Assembly (NCBI RefSeq): GCF_000812565.1
Contig: NZ_JTAM01000022.1
Location: forward strand, 1 to 64,000
DNA: 64,000 nucleotides
From: Flammeovirga sp. OC4
GTDB taxonomy: Bacteria; Bacteroidota; Bacteroidia; Cytophagales; Flammeovirgaceae
Reading direction: 5' to 3'
The notes below the pieces were generated by a model, which worked only from the letters and a program-made list of their open reading frames with translations, was not told the DNA's origin and ran no database searches. Below, piece by piece: positions 16,441-25,288 of this stretch. Position numbers and translations under genes: made by a program. Positions within the stretch are counted from its first letter, which is position 1; each line of letters starts with the position of its first letter.

Positions 16441-18819
16441 TTATTGATATCTTTTCATGTTCGTTACTCTAAATACTTCTGATTGATCGGCAATCATTAA
16501 TTTAAAATCTCCTTTCTCAAGGATTTTCTTTAAGTCTTCTCCCACAAAAGCAAGTTCTTCAGCTTTTAATTTGAAAGTAACCACTTTTGATTCTCCTGCC
16601 TTCAAGTTTATTTTCTCAAACTTTCTTAGGCGTTTATTATCAGGTGTAATCGAAGCATATAGGTCTTTTACATAAAGTTGTACTACTTCTTTTCCTTCTA
16701 CACTTCCAGTATTTTTCACTTTTACCTGAACCATGACACTTTCATTCGGGTCTATCTCTTTTTTAGAAAGTAATAGATCAGAGTATTCAAACGTAGTATA
16801 ACTCAACCCGAAGCCAAAGGGAAATTGAAAAGGTAAGGAAGAGTTATAATCATACATTCCTTCCATCTTTTCTTGTGCTTCTGATGGTTTGTGATCATAA
16901 TTACCAAGTGCATTGGGATACATTGGGTAAGAATAAGGTAGTTTTCCACTTGGATTATGCTCCCCGATTAGAATACTTGCGAGTGCATCACCTCCATAAT
17001 TACCTGGAAGGTAAATCTGCACAATTGCCTTCATCTCTACATTGAACTGAGAAATCAAACGTGGACGTCCCTCATTTAAGATTAAAACAACAGGTTTGCC
17101 CGTGGCTGCCATTGCTTCTGCCAATGCTCTTTGATTTTGGGAGATATACAAATCATGTAAATTGCCTACGGATTCAGTGTAGGAGTTTTCGCCTAAACAC
17201 AAAAGAATAACATCACTGGATTTTGCCGCTTCAACCACAGCATCGATATCAATATTCATTTCCTCATGATATTGTCCGTAATGATTGTACTCTACTCCTG
17301 CAGCATAGGTCACATTTTCTTTTCCAAACTTGCTTTGTACTGCCTCATAGATAGTATTATAATCTTGTGCAAATTCTTCAACTTTTTCACCTTGCCAAGA
17401 GTATGTCCAGCCACCATTTAGCGTACGCATTGAATGTGCATTAGGACCAGTGACTAAAATTTTAGTTCCCATTTTTAATGGCAATAGATTCTCCTTATTT
17501 TTTAATAAAGTAATGGATTCTACTGCGGCATCATACGCTGCTTTTTCATGTGCTTTACTTCCAAAGTTAGGGTATTCATCAATACTTGGATAAGGCTTTT
17601 CGAACAAACCAAGGTGTAATTTAAGCTTGATAATTCTTTTAACGGCTTCATCAATCCGAGTCATCGATACTTCTCCTTCATTGACCAATTCGATCAGATA
17701 CTCTGTAAACTTGAAATTGTAAGGAATCATAGACATATCAATTCCCGCATTGATGGCTTTTTTCACCGCCTCTTTTTGTGTATCAGCAACTTTATCCCTT
17801 TGATGTAAGTTTTCAATATCGGCCCAATCGGTCACCACTACTCCTTTAAAACCCAATTCATGGCGTAATAACTCGGTCAATAACTTATAGTCGGCATGAA
17901 CAGGAGTGCCATTGATGATTCCCGAATTGATCATAATCGTGTGTGCTCCTGCATCAATTGCAGCTTTATAAGAAGGGAGGTAGTGCTCTCTCAATTCAAT
18001 TTCTGGTAAATAAGCGGGAGTTCTGTCTTTTCCTGATTTCTCTGCCCCATATCCCAAAAAGTGTTTAATACAAGCTGCTACTTTATTTGGATTACTTAAG
18101 TCGTTATTAATGCCTTCATAACCATTAATTGCTGCTTCGCCCATTTGTGTTGTGAGGTATACGTCTTCACCGTATGTTTCCCATATACGAGGCCACAAGG
18201 CATTCCTTCCCATATCCAAAACAGGAGAGAAATTCCAAGGAATAGAGCTAGCCCTTGTTTCATAAGCTGTAATTTCAGCCCCTTTTCTCACCAACTCAGG
18301 ATTCCAAGTTGCTGCCATTCCAATTTGTTGTGGAAAAAAAGTAGCACCTTCTGTATACGTAGTACCGTGCATGGCATCTACACCATACAAAACAGGAATT
18401 CCGATTTCATACATTGCTAAGTCTTGAATTTGGGAGATCACCTCATTCCACTTTTCCCTTGATCTCGCCTTATTGTTCGCTGTATTTAAAACTGAGCCAA
18501 TTTTATATTTTATAATTGCCTCTTCCAAAAGCTTTTGATCCAATGTTATAGGTTCGTCACTTACATATACATTTTCACCTTTTGTAATCACATCTAAAGT
18601 AATTTGGGCCATCTGCCCTACTTTTTCTTCTAAGGTCAATTTTTGAAGAATTCTTTCTGCCTTTTTTTCAACAGAATCATTGCTATTAATAATTTCTGAA
18701 ATGGGTTCCTTTCTCACTTGTTCTATTGCTTGTGTGATCGTAGTCTTCCAGAAAAAGAGAATCAATAGTATACCAGTAAAAGGAATAATCAGCTTCTTTT
18801 TCATGATATTTTTATTCAT
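16441..18819 (-). CDS. Glycoside hydrolase family 3 beta-glucosidase (BglX-like)
   Basis: At 792 residues with an N-terminal signal anchor, this is a periplasmic GH3 enzyme. The barrel domain has VDAMHGTTY, WNFSPVLDMGR, KHFLGYG and the nucleophile region GVVVTDWADI with Asp331. The (alpha/beta)6-sandwich starts with LLPLKMGTKILVTGPNA and holds a GENSYTES segment that may give the acid/base Glu. The C-terminal fibronectin III-like domain begins near VMVQVKVKNTGSVEGKEVVQLYV. It would release glucose from laminari-oligosaccharides imported by SusCD. It follows susD by 68 bp, across an intrinsic terminator. A second possible start, MKKKL, lies five codons in. Confidence 0.93.
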   Translation of the reverse strand: MNKNIMKKKLIIPFTGILLILFFWKTTITQAIEQVRKEPISEIINSNDSVEKKAERILQKLTLEEKVGQMAQITLDVITKGENVYVSDEPITLDQKLLEEAIIKYKIGSVLNTANNKARSREKWNEVISQIQDLAMYEIGIPVLYGVDAMHGTTYTEGATFFPQQIGMAATWNPELVRKGAEITAYETRASSIPWNFSPVLDMGRNALWPRIWETYGEDVYLTTQMGEAAINGYEGINNDLSNPNKVAACIKHFLGYGAEKSGKDRTPAYLPEIELREHYLPSYKAAIDAGAHTIMINSGIINGTPVHADYKLLTELLRHELGFKGVVVTDWADIENLHQRDKVADTQKEAVKKAINAGIDMSMIPYNFKFTEYLIELVNEGEVSMTRIDEAVKRIIKLKLHLGLFEKPYPSIDEYPNFGSKAHEKAAYDAAVESITLLKNKENLLPLKMGTKILVTGPNAHSMRTLNGGWTYSWQGEKVEEFAQDYNTIYEAVQSKFGKENVTYAAGVEYNHYGQYHEEMNIDIDAVVEAAKSSDVILLCLGENSYTESVGNLHDLYISQNQRALAEAMAATGKPVVLILNEGRPRLISQFNVEMKAIVQIYLPGNYGGDALASILIGEHNPSGKLPYSYPMYPNALGNYDHKPSEAQEKMEGMYDYNSSLPFQFPFGFGLSYTTFEYSDLLLSKKEIDPNESVMVQVKVKNTGSVEGKEVVQLYVKDLYASITPDNKRLRKFEKINLKAGESKVVTFKLKAEELAFVGEDLKKILEKGDFKLMIADQSEVFRVTNMKRYQ

Positions 18820-18833
18820 TGAATAGTAAAAAA

Positions 18834-18863
18834 GGTAGTTCTGAGCAAAAGCCCAGAACTACC
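18834..18863 (-). terminator. Intrinsic terminator between susD and the GH3 gene
   Basis: On the minus strand a 10-bp stem (ggtagttctg/cagaactacc) extends through one mismatch and two more pairs around a TTTT loop. Six T residues follow directly. It sits between the susD stop (18888) and the GH3 start (18819), so GH3 depends on read-through or a separate start. Confidence 0.85.
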
Positions 18864-18887
18864 GATGAATTAAGCATAAACGATGAA

Positions 18888-20534
18888 TTAGTTGTATCCA
18901 GAGTTTTGTTTTAGTTCTGAATGTAAGTCTAGTTCATATTGAGGAATTGGTAAGAACCCTTTTTTAGAAGGATCGAACGTTACTTCAAAAATAGACGGAT
19001 CTCCATTCGGAGAAACATCACCCGTGAAATTATACCCTTCTTTGCTGATGTATATATCATCTGTATCCGTTGGAGGTACTAACTGATAATTTTCTGTTGT
19101 CAATTCTGTTTCAGCAACAGACAAACCTCTTCTTAAGACATCAAAATAACGATGCCCTTCAAAAGCCAACTCCACACGACGCTCTTGATAGATATCCTCC
19201 AAAGAAACGCTTGTCAATGGATCTAATCCTGCTCTTTGACGAACAATATTTACATATTCTGTCGCTTTACCATTATTAGAATCCACGTACAATTCAGCCG
19301 CTAACAAATAGACATCCGCAAGACGTAAATAGTGGTAGTTTTGCCCCCAGTTCAAAGGCGTTTCCGAACTTGCTTTATTCCAGAAGTGCGTGGTGTACTT
19401 GTTTGCGTGCATTGAAGTAAACTGATAATTCAATTCATACGTCTTTCCTGTAAGATCAATAAGCTCTTTAGCATAGACAATCGTTGCCGCTTTTCGAGTA
19501 TCACCTTCTTCAAACTGTGCTTCCAATTCTCTTGTTGGAGAAAAAATACCCCAACCTGGTGCGAAACGGGCACTCGAATGCTCTCTTGGCCCTGCCATTT
19601 GGCAAAAAATACTACCAAACGACCAATCTCCCCAGTGTCCAGAACCCGTATTTACAAATGTAATTTCAAAAATTGCTTCCTTTGAAAAGTTACCATTTTC
19701 ATTGAATAAATCGGCATAATTTTCTTCCAAAGCATAATTACCGCTATTGATCACTTGTTCTGCATAATCAATGATTGCATCCTTTGTGATAGGGTTACTA
19801 CCCACCACTGGCAAACTTTCTTGATTGTAGTAACCTGTATAAAACATGTATACTTTGACCAATTCAGCCATGGCTGCATACTTTGTCAATTGCCCCTCAA
19901 ATTCAGGTTCCACTTCATCAGTCATGAAAGCGATACCCGTCAAAATATCCTTTGAAATTTGAGCATAAACATCTTTTGGATCAGCTTGTGTGATCGATGT
20001 CCAAGAGTCTCCTTCTAAAGGATCTAATATCAAAGGTATATTCTCAAAATAACGAACTAATTCAAAGTAGAAATGAGCACGTAAGAAAGTGGCTTCACCC
20101 AAAATTGTTTTTTCCAAATCACCATCCTTTGCTACAAAATTGATCTGGTCATAATTAGCTAAAAGTGTATTTGCTCTTTGAATGGCACCATAGCACTTGC
20201 TCCACTCTGCCAAAGCCGTTGCAGAATTGGTAAATGCTTCAAAGTTGCTTATTCGCTGTAATGAAAGCATGTCATTACCATCAGGAGATCCTCCAATATG
20301 AGCATCATCTCCTAATGCGGCCTCAAGAATTGGATTACTATTAGGAACGGTATTTTTATAATCTGATCTTAATTTTTCATACACCCCAAATAAAGCTTGT
20401 TGAGCTTCTTTTGAAGAAGAAAAATAAGTCTCAGCAGTTTGTGATTGTGTAGGCTCTACATCCAAAACGCTGTGGCAGGAAGTGACTGACATCATTGAAG
20501 CCATACCTGCAATTAATATATTTTTAAGTCTCAT
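18888..20534 (-). CDS. susD: SusD/RagB family glycan-binding lipoprotein
   Basis: This 548-residue protein has a lipoprotein signal (MSVTSC, Cys20). The SusD fold is marked by AETYFSSSKEAQQALFGVYEKLR, the helical region EATFLRAHFYFELVRYFENIPLI, and the C-terminal block LRLADVYLLAAELYV, then NIVRQRAGL and YQERRVELAFEGHRYFDVLRRG. SusD forms the lid of the SusC transporter and captures oligosaccharides at the surface. It begins 14 bp after susC. In this locus the ligand is probably laminarin-derived beta-1,3-glucan, inferred from the neighbouring GH16 and GH128. Confidence 0.95.
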   Translation of the reverse strand: MRLKNILIAGMASMMSVTSCHSVLDVEPTQSQTAETYFSSSKEAQQALFGVYEKLRSDYKNTVPNSNPILEAALGDDAHIGGSPDGNDMLSLQRISNFEAFTNSATALAEWSKCYGAIQRANTLLANYDQINFVAKDGDLEKTILGEATFLRAHFYFELVRYFENIPLILDPLEGDSWTSITQADPKDVYAQISKDILTGIAFMTDEVEPEFEGQLTKYAAMAELVKVYMFYTGYYNQESLPVVGSNPITKDAIIDYAEQVINSGNYALEENYADLFNENGNFSKEAIFEITFVNTGSGHWGDWSFGSIFCQMAGPREHSSARFAPGWGIFSPTRELEAQFEEGDTRKAATIVYAKELIDLTGKTYELNYQFTSMHANKYTTHFWNKASSETPLNWGQNYHYLRLADVYLLAAELYVDSNNGKATEYVNIVRQRAGLDPLTSVSLEDIYQERRVELAFEGHRYFDVLRRGLSVAETELTTENYQLVPPTDTDDIYISKEGYNFTGDVSPNGDPSIFEVTFDPSKKGFLPIPQYELDLHSELKQNSGYN

Positions 20535-20548
20535 GATTCTGTTTTTTT

Positions 20549-23500
20549 TTAGAAAGCAATGTTTAATCCCAATAAGTATGATTTCGCTTGCGGATATGAA
20601 CCGTAGTCATAGCCCGTCCAAATACCTCCATGTCCTACTTCAGGGTCCATTCCAGAGTATTCTGTAAATGTCAATAAGTTATTGGCTGAAACATAAACTC
20701 TTAGTTTGCTCATTCCTACTGCACTTGAATAGCGTTGAGGTAATGTATAACCAAGCTGAATATTTCTCAATCGTAAATAAGAAGCATCTTCAACATGTAC
20801 CATATCGTTTAGACGGATAAAGTTTCTGTTATCATCCTCGTAAGAAAAAATTGGGAAACTATTCGTAGAACCTTCACCTGTCCATCTATCTAAATAACGT
20901 GTAGGATAGTTTTGTGCTTTTGTAAGGTCAATACGTTGATTACCATTGATCAACTTTCCACCTGCCTGACCTTGCCAGAACATTGCAAAATCAAAACCTT
21001 TGTACTCCATTCTGATATTTAAACCGTACATCCAAGAGTGAACGGGTGATCCAATATCTGTTCTATCATCGTTATCAATTACACCATCATCGTTCAGGTC
21101 TACAAAACGGATATCACCAGGAACAGCCTTATCATTGCTATCTTGATTGAACTTCTCATTATAAGCATCTGCTTCTGCTTGATTTTGAAGAATGCCATCA
21201 GTTTTCCATCCAAAGTAAAACGGCATTGCATGTTCTTCTTGAATCATCAGCTGCCCTTCACCAAAGTGCATAGAAGGTCCTGTAAATCGTCCATCTTCAT
21301 TGGCTACTTCCACCATTTTATTGTCATTATAAGCAAAGTTACCCGTGATGTCGAAAGTTAATTCTCCTTTACGTTTAGAATAAGTCAATGCCACTTCTAC
21401 ACCTTGATTTGATACAGTCCCTAAGTTAAAAATAGGACCACCTACACCTGTAAATGCTGGTACTGGCTTAGTACCTAAAAGGTCTTTTCTTTGACGAGAA
21501 TAAAGGTCTATGGATGCAGATAACATATCTCCAAAGAACCCTGCGTCTATACCCACATTAATCTCTTCAGCAGTTTCCCACTTTAGATCTGGATTTGGCA
21601 TTCTTGTAATACCATAGCCAGAGTTCATATTTTGATTTTCTCCATTACCATAAGAATAAGGTGGTGTTTGGTCAAATAATTCCAAGTAACCGAAATCTCC
21701 AATTCTTTCATTACCTACTCTACCCCATGATGCTCTTAGCTTCAGGAAATTCACGGTCTCATTGTACTTTAAGAAATCTTCCTGAGTAAGAATCCAACCT
21801 GCTTGTACAGATGGGAAAAAGCCGAATTTGTTTGCTGCCCCAAACCTTGAAGAACCATCATAACGAGCAATTACTGAGAGTAAATATTTTTCTTTATAGT
21901 CATAAGAAGCTCTCCCAAAGTAGGAAACTAAGCCATGTTGTGCCATACCACCACTTGCTCCTTGTGTTTTGTCAGCTGTTCCGTTGTTGACCCATGCATA
22001 GTCCCAACCATTAATCTGTACATTTGTTCTAGCAGAAAAATTGTCTTCAGACTCCCATGTTCTCACAGTATTACCCACTAAGAAGCTCAACTTATGTTCA
22101 TTTATTTTCTTATTGTATGAAATTACATTTTCCCATTGAAGTGTTGTGTATGCACCTTGAAATTGGTTGACCCTAGATGCATTTGAATAAGTGACATTAT
22201 TAAAATAAGCTTCTGGAGAATATCCTCTTCCGTACCAGTTTCCAATATCCACCCCAAGATCTGTTTTAATTGACAAGCCTTCAATACCTGGCGTTAGTTC
22301 CAAAAACATATTCCCGATGAACTTATTATTTTTATTATTCTCATAAGTATTTTCAATACGAGCTAACGGATTAACTATCTCACGTAATGATTGATTTGAA
22401 ATACCATAGAAATCACCATTACTGTTAGTGACAGGTAAAACGTCCATATTCTCATATTCCTCTATTTTGGAAGGATCTGATTCCAATACAGGAGTAAGCG
22501 GGTCATGTAAAAGAGCGTTTTGTAATACACTACCAAATTGGTTGTTCTCATTAATGCCCTGTGACTCTTCTCTCACAAAACTCACATTAGTGCCAATTCT
22601 AAAATACTCTGATAGTTTATGTGATGCATTTAAACGTACTGTAAAACGTTCGAACTGTGATTTTGCTGGTGCAACAATACCTTGCTGTCCAAAATAACCA
22701 ATACTCGTCATGTAATTGGATTTCTCTGTTCCTCCAGAAAATTGTAAGTTATGGCTTTGAATTGGAGCAGCTTCAAAGATCTCATTTTGCCAATCTGTAT
22801 CTACGGCATTATTTAAAATTTCATCTTCTGAAAATGGCATTAATGCGTTTCCATTTTTTGCTCCTTCATTATGAAACTCCATGTACTGTTGAGCATTCAT
22901 TACAGGTACTTTTCTCCATGCTTCTTGAATACCATAGTAACCATCATAAGTTACCGTACTTACTCCTTCTTTCCCTTTTTTGGTGGTGACTAATACTACA
23001 CCATTTGCACCTCTTGATCCATAAATCGCCGATGATGCCGCATCTTTCAACACCTCAATAGACTCAATATCCGATGGGTTCAAGAAATTAATGTTGTCAA
23101 TTTGAATACCATCCACAACATACAATGGTGTGTTATCTCCGTTAGAACCTGTTCCTCTTACTCTAATATCAATACCCGCACCTGGCTGTCCTGATACTGG
23201 GGTTACTAATACCCCTGGCGTTTTACCTTGTAAAGATTGTGCTGCATTTTGTACTGGTACTTGTGTAATATCTTCAGATTTCACCGAAGCAATGGCACCA
23301 GTTACAACACTTTTCTTTTGGACTTGATATCCTACTACCACTACTTCATCCAACTGCTCAACATCTTCTTCTAAACTTACATCAATGGTCGTTTTATTAT
23401 AGATTGAAACTGTTTTTTCTTTATATCCAATAAAAGTAAAAGTCAGTTCTGTTTCTGAAGGCTCTACCAGTATACTGAAATTACCTCCTAAATCTGTTAT

Positions 23501-23662
23501 TGTTCCTTTTGTTATACCTTTAACTTTTACATTCACTCCCGGAATAGGAGCTTTCTGATTACTATCTATCACCTTTCCCGAAATCATACGAGACTCCTGC
23601 GAAAAAGCAATATTACTGATCAGTAGTAGACTCAAAATAAAGAGCTTATTCATTGTTTTCAT
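20549..23662 (-). CDS. susC: SusC/RagA family TonB-dependent oligosaccharide transporter
   Basis: At 1037 residues this is a typical SusC. It has a signal peptide to about residue 21, a carboxypeptidase-regulatory-like domain (GKVIDSNQKAPIPGVNVKVKG), a TonB-box/plug region (LDEVVVVGYQVQKK, LQGKTPGVLV, IRGTGS-type VRGTGSNGDNTPLYVVDG, and SAAIYGSRGANGVVLVTT with one substitution), then a large beta-barrel ending in LLGLNIAF. It imports beta-glucan oligosaccharides across the outer membrane with SusD. It lies 85 bp downstream of the 7TM-DISM gene and 14 bp upstream of susD. MNKLF three codons in is an alternative start. Confidence 0.96.
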   Translation of the reverse strand: MKTMNKLFILSLLLISNIAFSQESRMISGKVIDSNQKAPIPGVNVKVKGITKGTITDLGGNFSILVEPSETELTFTFIGYKEKTVSIYNKTTIDVSLEEDVEQLDEVVVVGYQVQKKSVVTGAIASVKSEDITQVPVQNAAQSLQGKTPGVLVTPVSGQPGAGIDIRVRGTGSNGDNTPLYVVDGIQIDNINFLNPSDIESIEVLKDAASSAIYGSRGANGVVLVTTKKGKEGVSTVTYDGYYGIQEAWRKVPVMNAQQYMEFHNEGAKNGNALMPFSEDEILNNAVDTDWQNEIFEAAPIQSHNLQFSGGTEKSNYMTSIGYFGQQGIVAPAKSQFERFTVRLNASHKLSEYFRIGTNVSFVREESQGINENNQFGSVLQNALLHDPLTPVLESDPSKIEEYENMDVLPVTNSNGDFYGISNQSLREIVNPLARIENTYENNKNNKFIGNMFLELTPGIEGLSIKTDLGVDIGNWYGRGYSPEAYFNNVTYSNASRVNQFQGAYTTLQWENVISYNKKINEHKLSFLVGNTVRTWESEDNFSARTNVQINGWDYAWVNNGTADKTQGASGGMAQHGLVSYFGRASYDYKEKYLLSVIARYDGSSRFGAANKFGFFPSVQAGWILTQEDFLKYNETVNFLKLRASWGRVGNERIGDFGYLELFDQTPPYSYGNGENQNMNSGYGITRMPNPDLKWETAEEINVGIDAGFFGDMLSASIDLYSRQRKDLLGTKPVPAFTGVGGPIFNLGTVSNQGVEVALTYSKRKGELTFDITGNFAYNDNKMVEVANEDGRFTGPSMHFGEGQLMIQEEHAMPFYFGWKTDGILQNQAEADAYNEKFNQDSNDKAVPGDIRFVDLNDDGVIDNDDRTDIGSPVHSWMYGLNIRMEYKGFDFAMFWQGQAGGKLINGNQRIDLTKAQNYPTRYLDRWTGEGSTNSFPIFSYEDDNRNFIRLNDMVHVEDASYLRLRNIQLGYTLPQRYSSAVGMSKLRVYVSANNLLTFTEYSGMDPEVGHGGIWTGYDYGSYPQAKSYLLGLNIAF

Positions 23663-23747
23663 TTGTATTAATTATTCATCTAAAAATTAGCTTTGTAAGA
23701 GCGTGTTTCTTTATAATTGAGCAGATAAATCAATATCTACCCTCTGT

Positions 23748-24986
23748 TTAGTGAGGTTGATAAACCAACTTTTTCACGTTTTCATTTCTTTGTGTGATGA
23801 CATTGTGATCTATTTTGAATTGATAGATACTGATCAAAATGGTAATGATCAGCAACAAAAAATGATATGAATCCTGACTACAGGATGCTTTGAAAGAGGA
23901 GATGTTTTCTCTAGAAATCCCAAATATTAATGTGACAAACAGTAATACACATGAGATGGTATCTGCTGTTTTTAATGTTTTTAAAAAGTAGTTGTAAAGA
24001 GAGACCAAAGGGATGACGATAACAATAGGCAAAAGTACGATGTACTGATGCCATATATTCTCAAAATAATGGTTACCTAAACTTTGGTAGAGAAAAGCAG
24101 TCACAAACCATAATGCCACAAAATGTAGTAAATGAAATTGTCTAATATTGCATTTATAAATGTTTGGAATGATAGTTAAAATAAGGGTAATATGGAAGAT
24201 TACCAGCATATTATGAATAAGTAAAACCTGTTGATATTCTACTTCAAATAAATGTTGAATACTATAAATATTACTCGATAAGAATAAGGTGAATAGACCT
24301 AATAAGAAGACAAAAAATAACACCTTCTTTTTATCAATGACGATGCTCCAGACCACTGAAACAAGGAATAAAATTCCTAACACTCCATATTTTAAACCTG
24401 ATAAAAAGTGTAGCTCATTACTTGTCTTAAAAAAGGCATCATCACTTACCAATTGAAACGACAGTTCTTTGTTATAGGAATTAGTAAAATGTAAATACAA
24501 ATCCACCACGGTGTGTTCTTTAATACTATTAAGCTTGTCTAATAAGAAAACCGAATGCTCCTTAAACAATGAAGAGTATAAAGTTTGAACGGTGGATAGA
24601 TTAGTAATAAAGAATGTTGAATCACTTTGAGTTTTACCGTACACTTCAAGATCTGAATGATTATGATTTAACTCAAAAAGCCAATTACGCCCCCTCAAAA
24701 ATGAGGTTTTCAATGTGATTTTTACCCAATACTCTTTACGTTCTCTTAATGAATTTTCTTTAGAATAGACTTCAAAATGATCAGGATATTCTTTAATGAC
24801 TTCTTGTAAAGAATAGGACTGATCCGTGTTGAAGATTGCTACTTCTTGATCCAAGATTTGATAATGATCAGAAAAAGAAGAAGGATGAATAACCTTGCTT
24901 TGCATTCCAGCTACACAAAGTGGAAACAGTAAAACAATACCATAAAATACAATAAGTTTAAAAATATAATTCATCCTTCTCTTCAT
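23748..24986 (-). CDS. 7TM-DISM membrane sensor without an output domain
   Basis: This 412-residue protein has a signal peptide and an extracellular domain of about 140 residues resembling 7TMR-DISMED2 (EYWVKITLKTSFLRGRNWLFELNHNHSDLEVYG). About seven hydrophobic helices (7TMR-DISM_7TM) occupy residues 195-390. The chain stops about 25 residues after the last helix (KIDHNVITQRNENVKK). Family members usually continue into a kinase, GGDEF or HTH domain, and none is present here or in another frame downstream. In this locus it may sense carbohydrate and signal through a partner. The family call rests on topology and motif, not a search. Confidence 0.7.
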   Translation of the reverse strand: MKRRMNYIFKLIVFYGIVLLFPLCVAGMQSKVIHPSSFSDHYQILDQEVAIFNTDQSYSLQEVIKEYPDHFEVYSKENSLRERKEYWVKITLKTSFLRGRNWLFELNHNHSDLEVYGKTQSDSTFFITNLSTVQTLYSSLFKEHSVFLLDKLNSIKEHTVVDLYLHFTNSYNKELSFQLVSDDAFFKTSNELHFLSGLKYGVLGILFLVSVVWSIVIDKKKVLFFVFLLGLFTLFLSSNIYSIQHLFEVEYQQVLLIHNMLVIFHITLILTIIPNIYKCNIRQFHLLHFVALWFVTAFLYQSLGNHYFENIWHQYIVLLPIVIVIPLVSLYNYFLKTLKTADTISCVLLFVTLIFGISRENISSFKASCSQDSYHFLLLIITILISIYQFKIDHNVITQRNENVKKLVYQPH

Positions 24987-25096
24987 AACGCTAATTCTAA
25001 TTGTTCATTTCAACTGCACATCTCATTGCTGAGACTACAGCTGATTTAGTTATACACATCTATTCAAATCCATTTCTTATAATACAATTGTCCATT

Positions 25097-25234
25097 TTAC
25101 ATAAATTGTAATGTCTTCTGAATTGAAATGTTATCAAAACTTCTTCTGTCATACATTTGTCCTAAATCAACAGTTATCCATTGGTTATCTGCATGATTAC
25201 TTTCCCATCTTGAACCCGTATTATTATTTGATAT
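25097..25234 (-). pseudogene. Decayed fragment of an F5/8 type C (CBM32-like) carbohydrate-binding domain
   Basis: On the minus strand the gap between GH128 and the 7TM-DISM gene encodes SNNNTGSRWESNHADNQWI then TVDLGQMYD, a close match to the conserved core of discoidin/CBM32 domains (xTRWxSxxxDxQWIxVDLGxxY). An in-frame stop at 25235-25237 precedes it, and the sequence loses similarity after MYD. The +1 frame there reads TEEVLITFQF, suggesting a frameshift. No start codon or signal peptide belongs to it. It is probably the relic of a carbohydrate-active gene once present downstream of GH128. Confidence 0.6.
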
Positions 25235-25288
25235 TCATTTCATTCCGAACCATTGTTTCCTTTTTAAATGGTCCATGGTAATTTGTTA

